Shown here one piece after another: positions 40,756 to 49,692 of a DNA stretch of 64,000 nt; the first letter of the stretch is position 1; each line of letters begins with the position of its first letter. The notes beneath the pieces are model-generated. The model did no database searches. It saw only the letters and a program-made list of their open reading frames with translations, and was not told the origin of the DNA. Position numbers and translations under genes: made by a program. The DNA is from Nocardia cyriacigeorgica GUH-2 (GTDB lineage Bacteria > Actinomycetota > Actinomycetes > Mycobacteriales > Mycobacteriaceae): NCBI RefSeq assembly GCF_000284035.1, contig NC_016887.1:3410001-3474000 (forward strand). The letters run 5' to 3'.

Positions 40756-41961
40756 TCAGCTGGCGGCTCCGAGCGCGGTCGCCTGCGCGGTGGTCGCGGT
40801 GCGGTAGGCGGTCAGGGTGTCGGCGGCGATGCGGTCCCAGGAGTAGCGCCCGCGCACCTTCCGGTGACCCGCCGCGCCCCAGCGCCGGCGCCGGGCGCTG
40901 TCGGCGAGCAGCGAGCGCAGCGCCCGGGCCAGCGGTGTCGGTTCCGACGGCGGCACCAGGGCGCCGGTGACGTCGTCGTCCACGGTGTCGAGCAGACCGC
41001 CGACGGCGCTGGCGACCACCGGTTTCGCGCAGGCCATCGCCTCGAGCGGGACGATGCCGAACGGTTCGTACCAGGGCGTGCACACCACCACATCGGCCGA
41101 GCGCAGCAGCGCGGGCATATCGCGATGGGGTACCTGACCGAGCAGTTCGACCCGGTCGGCCACCTCGTGCCGGTCGGCGACCCGGCGCAGTCGTGCTGCC
41201 TCGGCCCGGGCGATGTCGTCGTCGGCGCCGCCCGCGATCAGCAGCTCGGCGCCCGGCACTTCCGGCAGCGCCTTGATCGCGGTGTCGAAACCTTTGCGTG
41301 GCACCATCCGTCCGATCGACAGCAGGCGACGACGGCGGCCCTTCGTGGCAACGGGCCCATGCCTGCCGAACATCGACAGGTCGACTCCGCACGGCACGAT
41401 CGAGGTGCGCGCATCGGGCACACCCATGCGCGCGAGCTCACGCACCTCGTCCGAACAGGTCGCCACGATGTGGTCGGCGCGCACCGCGATCAGCCGCTCG
41501 AACTTGATCCGCGACCGCGGGCTGGTATCGGCACGGCCCTGGTGACGGCGTTTCACGGTGCCGAGGGCGTGGAAGGTGAGCACGACCGGAAGATGCAGCC
41601 GGCGCGCGGCCAGCTCGGTGGCCAGGCCCGACATCCAGAAGTGCGCGTGCACCACGTCGGGGCTGTCGGTGCGCCAGGATTCGTACAGGAAGTCGGCGAA
41701 CTCACCCAGGTGCGGCAGAATCGCGTCCTTCGGAATGGACGCGCGCGGCCCCGCGGGCACATGCACCACGCGATAGCCGTCGTCGGTGATCACCTCGGTG
41801 TCGATGCGTGGATCGTCGCGGCGGGTGTAGACGCTCACCTCGTGGCCCTCGCGGGCGAAGGCCGAGGCCAGCGCGCCCACATGCACGTTCTGACCACCGG
41901 CGTCGACCCCGCCGAGCGCGGCGAGGGGGCTGGCGTGCTCGGAAACCATGGCGATCTTCAC
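40756..41961 (-). CDS. GT4-family glycosyltransferase (MshA/sucrose-synthase-like group)
   Basis: A 401-residue retaining GT-B enzyme. The N-terminal acceptor domain begins KIAMVSEHASPLAALGGVDA with GGQNVHVGALASAFAREGHE, the Gly-rich loop seen in MshA-like enzymes. The C-terminal domain has LLSIGRMVPRKGFDTAIKAL, then PWYEPFGIVPLEAMACAKPV with the E-x7-E motif, and VASAVGGLLDTV. The GTG start at 41961 follows AAGGGG. It is divergent from a GT9 gene and upstream of the SDR, GT4 and GT9 genes on the same strand, so it probably heads this operon. Confidence 0.87.
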   Translation of the reverse strand: MKIAMVSEHASPLAALGGVDAGGQNVHVGALASAFAREGHEVSVYTRRDDPRIDTEVITDDGYRVVHVPAGPRASIPKDAILPHLGEFADFLYESWRTDSPDVVHAHFWMSGLATELAARRLHLPVVLTFHALGTVKRRHQGRADTSPRSRIKFERLIAVRADHIVATCSDEVRELARMGVPDARTSIVPCGVDLSMFGRHGPVATKGRRRRLLSIGRMVPRKGFDTAIKALPEVPGAELLIAGGADDDIARAEAARLRRVADRHEVADRVELLGQVPHRDMPALLRSADVVVCTPWYEPFGIVPLEAMACAKPVVASAVGGLLDTVDDDVTGALVPPSEPTPLARALRSLLADSARRRRWGAAGHRKVRGRYSWDRIAADTLTAYRTATTAQATALGAAS

Positions 41962-42072
41962 GGGGCGGTCCCCTTTCTCCTGCTCGCTGGGTTGTCGGCG
42001 CCCGGGAAACCTCCGTGGTGCCCTACGCGGCGCGTACCCGGTATCTCCACCGGCAATCCGGGTCGCGCTTCG

Positions 42073-42097
42073 GTTTCGGGCCCGCGCCGCCGGGTAT
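42073..42097 (+). promoter_or_regulatory. consensus SigF/SigB-type promoter of a GT9 gene
   Basis: GTTT at 42073-42076 and GGGTAT at 42092-42097 are separated by 15 bp, matching the mycobacterial SigF consensus exactly. The start codon lies 47 bases downstream with its own GGGAGG. Confidence 0.55.
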
Positions 42098-42144
42098 GCG
42101 ACACGCTGATGCGGGGCAAGCGGTTTCGCGGGAGGACGGTGATC

Positions 42145-43308
42145 ATGGCCGATGCGGCGGCACCCGAGAACGCGGCGAACCGGCTCGCGGTCGGCCCGGT
42201 GCATCCGCGATTGCCGGACGTGCACCGGATCGCGGTCCTGCGCGGCGGTGGTCTCGGTGATCTGTTGTTCGCCGTTCCCGCCATCCACGCCCTTGCCGCG
42301 GCGTATCCGGGCGCCGATATCGTGCTGCTCGGCTCTGCGCTGCACGCGCAGCTGCTGCGGGACCGGCCGACCCCGGTCGGCGAGGTCGTGGTGATCCCGG
42401 AATCAACCATGGGATCCGCCGATCCCGACGACGAAGACCTGCGCGTATGCCTGGATCGCGCGCTGCTCGAGCCGGTGGACCTCGGTGTGCAACTGCACGG
42501 CGGCGGCGCCTGGTCCAATACCGTTATCCAGCAGTTGCATCCACGCTGGTCGGTCGGCTCGCGCGCGGCCGACGCGGCACCGCTGGGCCGCAACGTCGCG
42601 TTCCGCTACTACCACAACGAGACCCTGCGCGCCCTCGAGGTCGCCGGCGCAGCGGGTGCTCGCCCGGTGCTGCTGGAAGCCGAATTGCCGCTCACCGCAG
42701 CCGATATCGCCGCCGCCGAGCGGGTCCTAACCGGCAGGACCGGATTCTTGGTGGCGATCCATCCCGGCGCCCGGGATCCGCGCCGACGGTGGCCCGCGTC
42801 CCGATTCGCCGAGATCGCCGCCCGCTGCCTGAGCCGCGGCTGGGATGTCGTTGTAGTGGGCACCGGAGCGGAACGCGCGTTGCTCGCCGACATCGCCGCC
42901 ACGGCCCACGCCGAGGCACGCCGAGTTCGCGACAGCGCCACCATCCAGGTGCTCGCCGGGGCCGATATGTCCACACTGTGTGGCGTGCTGGCCCGCAGCC
43001 GCGTCCTGGTCGGCAACGACAGCGGCCCACGTCATCTGGCGCGGGCGCTGGGCACGCCGACGGTGGGCGTGTTCTGGATCGGCAATGTCGTCAACGCCGG
43101 CCCGCTCAGCCGCAGCGAGGACCGGGTGCTGATCTCCTGGCGCGACGACTGCCCGGTATGCGGTCGCGACATCACCGACGAGTTCGGCGCGCGCTGCCCA
43201 CACGACGAATCGCTGGTCACGTCGGTGACGACCGAGGATGTCGATGCCGAACTGCGCGAGCTCGCTGCCGCCCCGCCGGCCACCCGTGCTGCCCATCCTC
43301 CCGGATAG
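42145..43308 (+). CDS. GT9-family glycosyltransferase (heptosyltransferase-like)
   Basis: A 387-residue GT-B enzyme with the clearest GT9 pattern in the window. RIAVLRGGGLGDLLFAVPAI is the N-terminal signature, FLVAIHPGARDPRRRWPASR the donor region and VGNDSGPRHLARALGTPTVG the last conserved element. An added C-terminal Cys cluster (CPVCGRDITDEFGARCPHDE) could bind zinc. The ATG follows GGGAGG. It is transcribed opposite to the rest of the locus from its own SigF-type promoter, and its 3' end overlaps the convergent GT2 gene by 92 bp. It likely adds heptose from ADP-heptose. Confidence 0.88.
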   Translation: MADAAAPENAANRLAVGPVHPRLPDVHRIAVLRGGGLGDLLFAVPAIHALAAAYPGADIVLLGSALHAQLLRDRPTPVGEVVVIPESTMGSADPDDEDLRVCLDRALLEPVDLGVQLHGGGAWSNTVIQQLHPRWSVGSRAADAAPLGRNVAFRYYHNETLRALEVAGAAGARPVLLEAELPLTAADIAAAERVLTGRTGFLVAIHPGARDPRRRWPASRFAEIAARCLSRGWDVVVVGTGAERALLADIAATAHAEARRVRDSATIQVLAGADMSTLCGVLARSRVLVGNDSGPRHLARALGTPTVGVFWIGNVVNAGPLSRSEDRVLISWRDDCPVCGRDITDEFGARCPHDESLVTSVTTEDVDAELRELAAAPPATRAAHPPG

Positions 43309-44134
43309 CGCGCTGCGGCCAGAATTCCGGCGGCACCACCTGATACGCCTCCACCCGCCGATCGGTCACCGTGGTCGGCGATTCCAGATGGATCGCCCCG
43401 CTGGGCAGCAGGCCCGCCCCGCCGTAGCGCGCGATGACCCGCAGCTGGGCCAGCACGTCCTCGCCGCTGTGCTCGGCGGGCAGATCGGTCCAGAAGTCGA
43501 AACCGCCGGTGTCGAGCAGCGCGCCACGGTCGTAGAGCACGCAGCCGCCTATCCACGCGATCTTGTAGGCATAGGTCTGTCCGGGCCGGCGCACCACGGC
43601 GTCGGCGAGATGGGCCGGATTGGCGGCATTGTGCAGGGTCCACCGCTCCCACGCGGGTTCGCCACGGACAATGTGCTCGGGCTGCGGCGGGCCGTGCCAC
43701 AGCTCGAAGGGAGCCAGCTCGCCCGGACGCCAGTCGTCCAGGTGCGACAGCCCCTGCACCGCGCAGCCCACCAGCCCGCATCCCATGGCGCCGATCGCCT
43801 CGCGCATCCGGGTCAACGTGCCCGGCTCCAGCCACACATCGTCGTCGAGGAACAGCACATAGCGAGCGGTCGAGCGACTGAGCAGGTGGGCGCGGTGCTC
43901 GGCCATCCCCCTGCGCGGCAGATGACGTCCGAGCCGGACCGGGTGTCCGTGCCGGGTCAGCACTCGGCGCATGCTGCGCGCGGCGGGGGTGTCGTAGCCG
44001 GGCGCGACATCGGATTGATCGCTCACGACGACGCCGAAACCGGGAAGATCCTGTGCCGCCAGCCCGGACAACGTCGTGGCGAGCTCGATCTCGCGGTTGC
44101 GGGTCGGGATGAGCACCTCCAGATCGGGGCCCAT
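43217..44134 (-). CDS. GT2-family glycosyltransferase
   Basis: A 305-residue GT-A enzyme. The N-terminus LEVLIPTRNREIELATTLSG binds the nucleotide, YVLFLDDDVWLEPGTLTRMR carries the metal-binding Asp motif, and IAWIGGCVLYDRGALLDTGG with HSGEDVLAQLRV forms the acceptor side with the catalytic ED. There is no membrane segment. The ATG shares its A with the TGA of hldE (TGATG), so it is made together with that enzyme. The Arg-rich tail overlaps the convergent GT9 gene. Confidence 0.85.
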   Translation of the reverse strand: MGPDLEVLIPTRNREIELATTLSGLAAQDLPGFGVVVSDQSDVAPGYDTPAARSMRRVLTRHGHPVRLGRHLPRRGMAEHRAHLLSRSTARYVLFLDDDVWLEPGTLTRMREAIGAMGCGLVGCAVQGLSHLDDWRPGELAPFELWHGPPQPEHIVRGEPAWERWTLHNAANPAHLADAVVRRPGQTYAYKIAWIGGCVLYDRGALLDTGGFDFWTDLPAEHSGEDVLAQLRVIARYGGAGLLPSGAIHLESPTTVTDRRVEAYQVVPPEFWPQRAIREDGQHGWPAGRQRARAVRHRHPRSSPT

Positions 44135-45627
44135 CACGCACCTCCGGTCGCCGATCGTGCCCGGATGCGTTCGATCATCGCGGAGGTCGAATGATCGGCG
44201 AGGTAGCTCAGTACCCGGACCTCACCGCCGTATCCGGCGACGATGGGGGCTTCGGGCAGCATCTCGGGCCGGTAGTCGCCGCCCTTGACGTAGAGGTCGG
44301 GTTCGGTGGCGCGCAGCAGCTCGGCGGGGGTGTCGTCGTCGAAGACGGTCACGTGGTCGACACAGCTCAGCGCCGCCAGCACCGCGCAGCGGTCGTGCTG
44401 CGGATTGACCGGGCGGTCGGGGCCTTTGAGCCTGCGCACGCTGTCATCGGAGTTGACGGCGACGACCAGGACGTCGCCGAGTCGCTTGGCCTCGTTGAGG
44501 TAGGCGATATGACCGGCGTGCACCACATCGAAGCAGCCGTTGGTGAACACGATGCGCCGTCCGGCGCTGCGATGACCGCGCACGGTTTCGATCAGCTGCC
44601 CGGGCTCGAGCACCGCACCGCCGCTGCGGTCGATGTGAGTGCGCAGCTGGTCCAGCGTGCACACCGAGGTGCCCGGGCGGTGCACCACCACATCGGCGGC
44701 GGCCTGGGCCACCTCCACGGCACCGGTGAGCGGCATCCCCGCCAGCACCGCGAGGGTCAGCGCGGCGACGAAAGTGTCACCGCCGCCCGCTGACTGGCTG
44801 TCGCGCACCGGATGGGCCCAGGTGCGGTGGGCCGGACGGTCACCGTCGAGCAGCACGCTGCCGTCGCGGTCCAGCGTCACCACCACGGTGCGGGTGCCGA
44901 CCGCGGTGAACAGGGCCTCGCGGTGCCGGTCGAACAGCTCGGCCCGCTGATCCGGATTCGCCCCCGTCGTCGCGGCGACGCCGAGCACCTCGGCGGCCTC
45001 ACCGGCATTGGGGGTGACCAGGTCGGGACGCAGCTCGCGCCACCGTCCGGGATGGTGGGTGTCGACGATCAGCAGCGGTAGTTCCTCGCGGCGCTCGACC
45101 AGACTGTCGCGCAGGCTGTCGCCGAGCGATCCGCCGTAGTCGCAGACGACCAGCGCGTCGGCTCGGGTCAAGGCGTCGTCGAGGCGCACGAGTAGCTCGG
45201 CGACCTCGCCGGCCCGGGCCGGCCCGCTGCTGGATTCGTCGAAACGCATGAGGATCTGTTCGCCGGCGACGATGCGGGTCTTCACCGGCGTCGTCCGGTC
45301 CGGCGCGCGATGGATCCGGCTCGCGTCGACACCGCCGCGTACCAGCACGTCGGTAAGCGCGCCGGCCGCCGCGTCGTCACCGGTCAAGGCGACCAATCTG
45401 GTGTCGGCGCCCAGAGCCGCGAAGTTGGCGGCGGTGTTTCCGGCTCCCCCGGCCATGGACCGGCTGCGCTCGACATCGACCACCGGAACCGGCGCCTCCC
45501 GGCACAGCCGCTCACAACTGCCCCAATTCCAGACATCCAGCATGGCATCCCCCAGCACGACCACGGTCGCGGCGGCGTTCAGATCGTGCGCGGCCTCGGT
45601 CCGGTCGCCCTCCTCGGTTCCGCTCAT
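44134..45627 (-). CDS. hldE: bifunctional heptose-7-phosphate kinase / heptose-1-phosphate adenylyltransferase (HldE)
   Basis: A 497-residue fusion protein of the HldE (RfaE) type, as in Gram-negative LPS synthesis. Residues of about 25-330 are a PfkB kinase ([40 protein letters not shown]); the usual GAGD loop reads [11 protein letters not shown], keeping the catalytic Asp. Residues of about 360-497 are the nucleotidyltransferase, with [20 protein letters not shown] containing the HxGH motif, then [18 protein letters not shown] and [13 protein letters not shown]. It makes ADP-heptose after GmhB has acted. The start is ATG 45627 with GGAGG. It is coupled to a GT2 gene downstream and divergent from ctaD. 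Confidence 0.9.
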   Translation of the reverse strand: MSGTEEGDRTEAAHDLNAAATVVVLGDAMLDVWNWGSCERLCREAPVPVVDVERSRSMAGGAGNTAANFAALGADTRLVALTGDDAAAGALTDVLVRGGVDASRIHRAPDRTTPVKTRIVAGEQILMRFDESSSGPARAGEVAELLVRLDDALTRADALVVCDYGGSLGDSLRDSLVERREELPLLIVDTHHPGRWRELRPDLVTPNAGEAAEVLGVAATTGANPDQRAELFDRHREALFTAVGTRTVVVTLDRDGSVLLDGDRPAHRTWAHPVRDSQSAGGGDTFVAALTLAVLAGMPLTGAVEVAQAAADVVVHRPGTSVCTLDQLRTHIDRSGGAVLEPGQLIETVRGHRSAGRRIVFTNGCFDVVHAGHIAYLNEAKRLGDVLVVAVNSDDSVRRLKGPDRPVNPQHDRCAVLAALSCVDHVTVFDDDTPAELLRATEPDLYVKGGDYRPEMLPEAPIVAGYGGEVRVLSYLADHSTSAMIERIRARSATGGA

Positions 45628-45741
45628 GCGTCCTCCGTCCGTGCGAGCCACTCCCTGTCGCCATTCCACGAGCCGATCGGACGAAACCGCGACCGCCGAG
45701 ACGGCGCGGGATATCGGTGCGATCGAATCGCCGCGGGAATG

Positions 45742-45765
45742 GTTCAGGTGGCGGCAGGCGGGTAG
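45742..45765 (+). promoter_or_regulatory. possible SigF/SigB-type promoter of ctaD
   Basis: GTTC at 45742-45745 and GGGTAG at 45760-45765 are 14 bp apart, 56 bases before the ctaD start. The -35 is one base off GTTT. Confidence 0.3.
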
Positions 45766-45821
45766 GGCGAGACCATGAGCGCATTTCCGGCGATGCCGCC
45801 CGTCTCGATGCGGGAGACGCG

Positions 45822-47573
45822 ATGACCGCGTCATCCTCGGGTGCGGTGGGTGAGCTCACCGCCACGCGGCCGTTTCCGGCGCGGCACGGTCCTAAGGGTT
45901 CTGCGCTCTACCGGATGATCACCACCACCGACCCGAAGGTGCTCGGCATCTTGTACCTGGTCTCGGCGACGGCGTTCTTCCTCATCGGCGGGTTGCTCGC
46001 GCTGCTGATGCGGGGGGAGCTGGCGCGGCCCGGATTGCAGTTCCTTTCGCCCGAGCAGTTCAACCAGCTGTTCACCATGCACGGCACGATCATGCTGCTG
46101 TTCTATGCCACCCCCGTGGTTTTCGGCTTCGCCAATGCGATTCTGCCGTTGCAGATCGGCGCGCCGGATGTGGCGTTTCCGCGGTTGAACGCGCTCAGTT
46201 ACTGGCTGTATCTGTTCGGCGCGACGATCGCGACGGCCGGGTTTCTCACCCCCGGAGGCGCGGCCGATTTCGGCTGGACCGGGTACACGCCGTTGAGCAA
46301 CGAACTGCATTCGCCGGGCGTCGGCGGGGATCTGTGGATCATGGGTCTGGCGCTGTCGGGCCTCGGCACCATTCTCGGTGCGGTCAATATGATCACCACC
46401 GTCGTCTGCCTGCGGGCACCGGGGATGACCATGTTCCGGATGCCGATCTTCACCTGGAACATCCTGATCACCAGCATTCTCGTGCTGCTGGCCTTCCCGA
46501 TTCTCACCGCGGCCCTGATGGCCTTGGCCTACGACCGGCACCTGGGCGGCCACATCTACGACCCGGCCACCGGCGGCACCATTCTCTGGCAGCACCTGTT
46601 CTGGTTCTTCGGCCATCCCGAGGTCTATATCGTGGCGCTGCCGTTCTTCGGCATCATCAGCGAGGTCATCCCGGTATTCAGCCGCAAACCGATCTTCGGC
46701 TACACCGCACTGGTTTTCGCGACCATCGCCATCGCGGCGCTGTCGATGGCGGTCTGGGCGCACCACATGTACGCCACCGGCGCGGTGATGCTGCCGTTCT
46801 TCTCGCTGATGACCTTCCTGATCGCCGTGCCGACGGGCGTGAAGTTCTTCAATTGGATCGGCACCATGTGGAAGGGCCAGCTGACGTTCGAGACGCCGAT
46901 GTTGTTCTCGATCGGCTTCATCGTCACGTTCCTGCTCGGCGGCCTGTCCGGGGTGATCCTGGCCAGCCCGCCGCTGGACTTCCACGTCACCGATTCCTAT
47001 TTCGTGGTGGCGCATTTCCATTACGTGCTGTTCGGCACCATCGTGTTCGCGACGTTCGCCGGGATCTATTTCTGGTTCCCGAAGATGACCGGCCGGTTCA
47101 TGGACGAACGGCTGGGCCGGATCCACTTCTGGTCCACCTTCCTCGGCTTCCACCTGACGTTCCTGGTGCAGCACTGGCTGGGCAACGAGGGCATGCCGCG
47201 CCGTTACGCCGATTACCTGCCCAGCGATGGTTTCACCGCGCTCAATACCGTCTCCACCATCGGGTCGTTCGTACTCGGCGCCTCGATGGTGACGTTCGTG
47301 TGGAACGTATTCAAGAGTTACCGCTATGGCGAAGTGGCGACCGTCGACGATCCGTGGGGTTCGGGCAATTCCCTGGAATGGGCCACCACCTGCCCGCCGC
47401 CGCGGCACAACTTCTACGAACTGCCGCCCATCCGGTCCGAACGGCCCGCGTTCGAAGCGCACTACCCGCATATGGTCGAGCGGATCCGCGCCGAAGCCCA
47501 CGTCGGCCGCTCCACCGGGCACGGCGTCGGCGCGGAACTGTCCGAACCGTCCGACGCGGCAACACCCGACTAG
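45822..47573 (+). CDS. ctaD: cytochrome c oxidase subunit I
   Basis: A 583-residue, twelve-helix subunit I of an aa3-type heme-copper oxidase, the proton-pumping catalytic subunit. The heme a ligand region is [20 protein letters not shown], the CuB/cross-linked Tyr site is [18 protein letters not shown], the His-His pair lies in [14 protein letters not shown], and the heme a/a3 ligands in [14 protein letters not shown]. The C-terminal tail [20 protein letters not shown] is typical of actinobacterial CtaD. Other oxidase subunit genes are not nearby, as in mycobacteria. The ATG follows GGGAG. It could be a second, stress-linked copy, but only one is in view. Confidence 0.95.
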   Translation: MTASSSGAVGELTATRPFPARHGPKGSALYRMITTTDPKVLGILYLVSATAFFLIGGLLALLMRGELARPGLQFLSPEQFNQLFTMHGTIMLLFYATPVVFGFANAILPLQIGAPDVAFPRLNALSYWLYLFGATIATAGFLTPGGAADFGWTGYTPLSNELHSPGVGGDLWIMGLALSGLGTILGAVNMITTVVCLRAPGMTMFRMPIFTWNILITSILVLLAFPILTAALMALAYDRHLGGHIYDPATGGTILWQHLFWFFGHPEVYIVALPFFGIISEVIPVFSRKPIFGYTALVFATIAIAALSMAVWAHHMYATGAVMLPFFSLMTFLIAVPTGVKFFNWIGTMWKGQLTFETPMLFSIGFIVTFLLGGLSGVILASPPLDFHVTDSYFVVAHFHYVLFGTIVFATFAGIYFWFPKMTGRFMDERLGRIHFWSTFLGFHLTFLVQHWLGNEGMPRRYADYLPSDGFTALNTVSTIGSFVLGASMVTFVWNVFKSYRYGEVATVDDPWGSGNSLEWATTCPPPRHNFYELPPIRSERPAFEAHYPHMVERIRAEAHVGRSTGHGVGAELSEPSDAATPD

Positions 47574-47604
47574 ATGATCCGAAGACAGCAGCGAAGGGTT
47601 TGTG

Positions 47605-48282
47605 ATGGCTGATCTGGTTTCCGCAACGGTGACGAAAGCTTTCGAGGCAGGCGCCCGGATCCGGCACGCCCGGGTCTTCCACCCGCGGGGAATACGACTG
47701 TCCGGCCGATTCCATGCCGACGACGAATACCTCACCCTGTTCGGCTCCGGTGAGCGGGCGGTGATCGCCCGCCTGTCCAAAGGGATCGGGCTGCCCGCCG
47801 GTTTCCCGGACGTGCTCGGGCTGGCCTTCCGGGTGCTCGATCGCGACGATCACCCCTGGGACTTCGTGCTCGCCACCACCGGCCGCGGTGGTCTCGGCCG
47901 CCTGGCGATCACCCCCGCCCGCGGCTGGGCCAGCGCCCGCTACGGCTCCCTGCTGCCGTACCGATTCGGCGAATCCAGCCTCACCTGGGTCTACGCCGAA
48001 CCAGACGCCGGCCAGCCCGCCACCGCCGCACTCGACGCGATGGCCGATCACCTCCGTGACCACACCCTCGGCTTCGAGATCACCGTCCAGGGCATCGGCA
48101 CCCCCCGTCGCATCGCCGGCGAATTGACCCTGCACCGGGCCGAACCCGAGGACTACCGCACCGATTTCTTCGACCCGATGCTCAACCATCCGGCCGAGGT
48201 CACCCTCGTGCCCGACCTCGTCACCAAACTCCGTGAACGCGCCTACATCGGCAGCCGCCGAGGCCGCGGCCAAGAGTCCTGA
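47605..48282 (+). CDS. catalase-fold-like protein of unknown function
   Basis: A 225-residue protein. HARVFHPRGIRLSGRF and AVIARLSKGIGLPAGFPDVL, then GLAFRVLDRDDHPWDFVLAT, follow the order of the catalase core (a HPKG strand, a VRFSNG-like strand and the RGMAVKF strand). The catalytic His and Asn of true catalases are not recognisable, and the protein is less than half the size of a catalase. A heme-binding or structural relative is possible; database annotation of such proteins is often vague. It starts 31 bp after ctaD with GAAGGG, so it shares the ctaD transcript. Confidence 0.55.
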   Translation: MADLVSATVTKAFEAGARIRHARVFHPRGIRLSGRFHADDEYLTLFGSGERAVIARLSKGIGLPAGFPDVLGLAFRVLDRDDHPWDFVLATTGRGGLGRLAITPARGWASARYGSLLPYRFGESSLTWVYAEPDAGQPATAALDAMADHLRDHTLGFEITVQGIGTPRRIAGELTLHRAEPEDYRTDFFDPMLNHPAEVTLVPDLVTKLRERAYIGSRRGRGQES

Positions 48283-48300
48283 TCCGCGGGCGCCGTCGCT

Positions 48301-48325
48301 GATTCGCCGGGTCGATCCCGGGTAA
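48301..48325 (+). promoter_or_regulatory. possible SigF/SigB-type promoter of the Rv2629-like gene
   Basis: GATT at 48301-48304 and GGGTAA at 48320-48325 are 15 bp apart, fitting the looser GNNT-N14-16-GGGTA pattern. The ATG lies 18 bases after the -10 box. Confidence 0.3.
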
Positions 48326-48343
48326 CCGGCCTGCGTGAGAAGC

Positions 48344-49417
48344 ATGGATATCAGACACATAGCGCAGCGGGCCGGACCGTTCGCCACGGTCTACATCGAT
48401 GGCTCGCACGACACCGAAGACGCCGCGCACCAGACCGAATTGCGCTGGCGCTCGGCCCGGGGCCAACTGGCCGGCAAAGGCGCCCCGACCGCCACCCTCG
48501 ATCGCTTGGACACCGCGATCGCGCAACGTCATCCGGGCCGGGGCCGCTGCGGCCGCCTGCTCATCGCCGACGCCGAGGAGGTCCTGGTCGACGAGTTCCT
48601 GCCGGACCCGCCGCCCCGAGAAGACCTGCGCGTCTCGGCGCGGCCGTATCTGCTGCCGTTGATCGCCCACGACGCCGAACAGACCCCGCATGTGGTCGCG
48701 GTGGTCGACAGCGTGGGCTGCGATGTGCGGGCCGTCGACGATCAGGGCCACGCCGTCGAAGAGGCCGTCGAAGGCCAGGACCATCCGGTGCACAAGGTCG
48801 GCGAGGGCGGCTGGTCGCATCTGTCGATGCAACGGCGAGTGGAAGAAACGGTGCGCCGCAATGTCGACGGGGTCGCCCGCGAGGTTTCGGCACTGGCCGA
48901 TCGAGTGCACGCCGAGGTCGTGGTACTGGCCGGCGAGGTCACCGCGCGCTCAGCCCTGCACGAGGCGCTGCCCGAGCACGGCGCGACCGTCATCGAGGTC
49001 GACACCGGCGGCCGCGCCGAAGGCACCGACGAGACCGGATTCGATGCCCGCGTGCACGAGGTGATCGCCGAGCAGGCCCGCAGCCATCGCCGCGACATCC
49101 TGGAGCGGTTCATCGCCGACAAGGGTCGTGACGACGGGCTCGCGGTGGCCGGGCTGGCCCGTACCGTCGCCGCGCTGCGGATGGCCAATGTCGCGCACCT
49201 GCTGATCGACGCGTCGGCGTCGGCGAACCACTCGGTGTGGGTCGGCGCCGATCCCGCGCAGATCTCGACCCAGCGCGAGGACCTCGACGCCGCCGCACGG
49301 CAGTGTCCGGCCGACGAAGCGCTGCCCGCGGCCGCGCTGGCGGTCCGCGCGCAGGTGGTGCCGCTCGAGAACGCCCCACTGCCCGACGGCATCGGCGCGC
49401 TGCTGCGCCACACCTGA
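48344..49417 (+). CDS. Rv2629/Balon-type (eRF1-like) ribosome-hibernation factor family protein
   Basis: A 357-residue protein of the bacterial aeRF1/Vms1-like family that includes mycobacterial Rv2629. Members related to Balon bind the ribosomal A site during dormancy. The N-terminus PFATVYIDGSHDTEDAAHQT, the middle AEQTPHVVAVVDSVGCDVRA, and VHAEVVVLAGEVTARSALHE with VHEVIAEQARSHRRDILERF (eRF1 central-like), then VAHLLIDASASANHSVWVGA, follow the family's three-domain order. No GGQ motif is seen, so peptide release is unlikely. The ATG lies after GAGAAG. A small acidic protein gene follows 23 bp later. It sits in a stress gene block. Family assignment is from memory of the motif order. Confidence 0.75.
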   Translation: MDIRHIAQRAGPFATVYIDGSHDTEDAAHQTELRWRSARGQLAGKGAPTATLDRLDTAIAQRHPGRGRCGRLLIADAEEVLVDEFLPDPPPREDLRVSARPYLLPLIAHDAEQTPHVVAVVDSVGCDVRAVDDQGHAVEEAVEGQDHPVHKVGEGGWSHLSMQRRVEETVRRNVDGVAREVSALADRVHAEVVVLAGEVTARSALHEALPEHGATVIEVDTGGRAEGTDETGFDARVHEVIAEQARSHRRDILERFIADKGRDDGLAVAGLARTVAALRMANVAHLLIDASASANHSVWVGADPAQISTQREDLDAAARQCPADEALPAAALAVRAQVVPLENAPLPDGIGALLRHT

Positions 49418-49440
49418 ACAGCAGCGAGAGAGGAAACGTC

Positions 49441-49635
49441 ATGGAGCGAGGAAGCAGCAAGCACGGCCCGAAACGCGATGACGAACTCGCCCACGAATTG
49501 CAGGGCACGATCCGCGGGAACCGTTCCAGCCGCGCCGAAGAATGGCGTGACCCCGAACCACCCGCCGACGATGACCCGGATCTGCAGGTCCGGCCCGAGC
49601 TGAGCGAATCACCGCCCGACGAACCACAGCCGTGA
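49441..49635 (+). CDS. small acidic conserved protein
   Basis: A 64-residue hydrophilic protein (MERGSSKHGPKRDDELAHEL, SRAEEWRDPEPPADDDPDL) of a type common in mycobacteria and relatives, without known function. It is rich in Glu, Asp and Pro and probably disordered. The ATG follows GAGAGAGGAAAC. It lies 23 bp after the Rv2629-like gene and before a terminator hairpin, so it is very likely the last gene of that transcript. Confidence 0.8.
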   Translation: MERGSSKHGPKRDDELAHELQGTIRGNRSSRAEEWRDPEPPADDDPDLQVRPELSESPPDEPQP

Positions 49636-49669
49636 GGCTCACGCCGGTCCACGAGGCGGGGGTGCTGCT

Positions 49670-49692
49670 GGGATGAGTCACTAGCTCATCCC
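49670..49692. terminator. bidirectional terminator hairpin
   Basis: GGGATGAG at 49670-49677 pairs with CTCATCCC at 49685-49692 across a 7-base loop. It lies between the small acidic protein and the convergent topoisomerase gene and overlaps the latter's stop codon. Confidence 0.65.

Noticed and set aside
33651..45627. Recent transfer of the heptose locus from a Gram-negative bacterium
   Set aside because: Base composition, GTG/TTG starts and stop-start overlaps match the surrounding genes, and no mobile element borders the block, so recent transfer is not supported.
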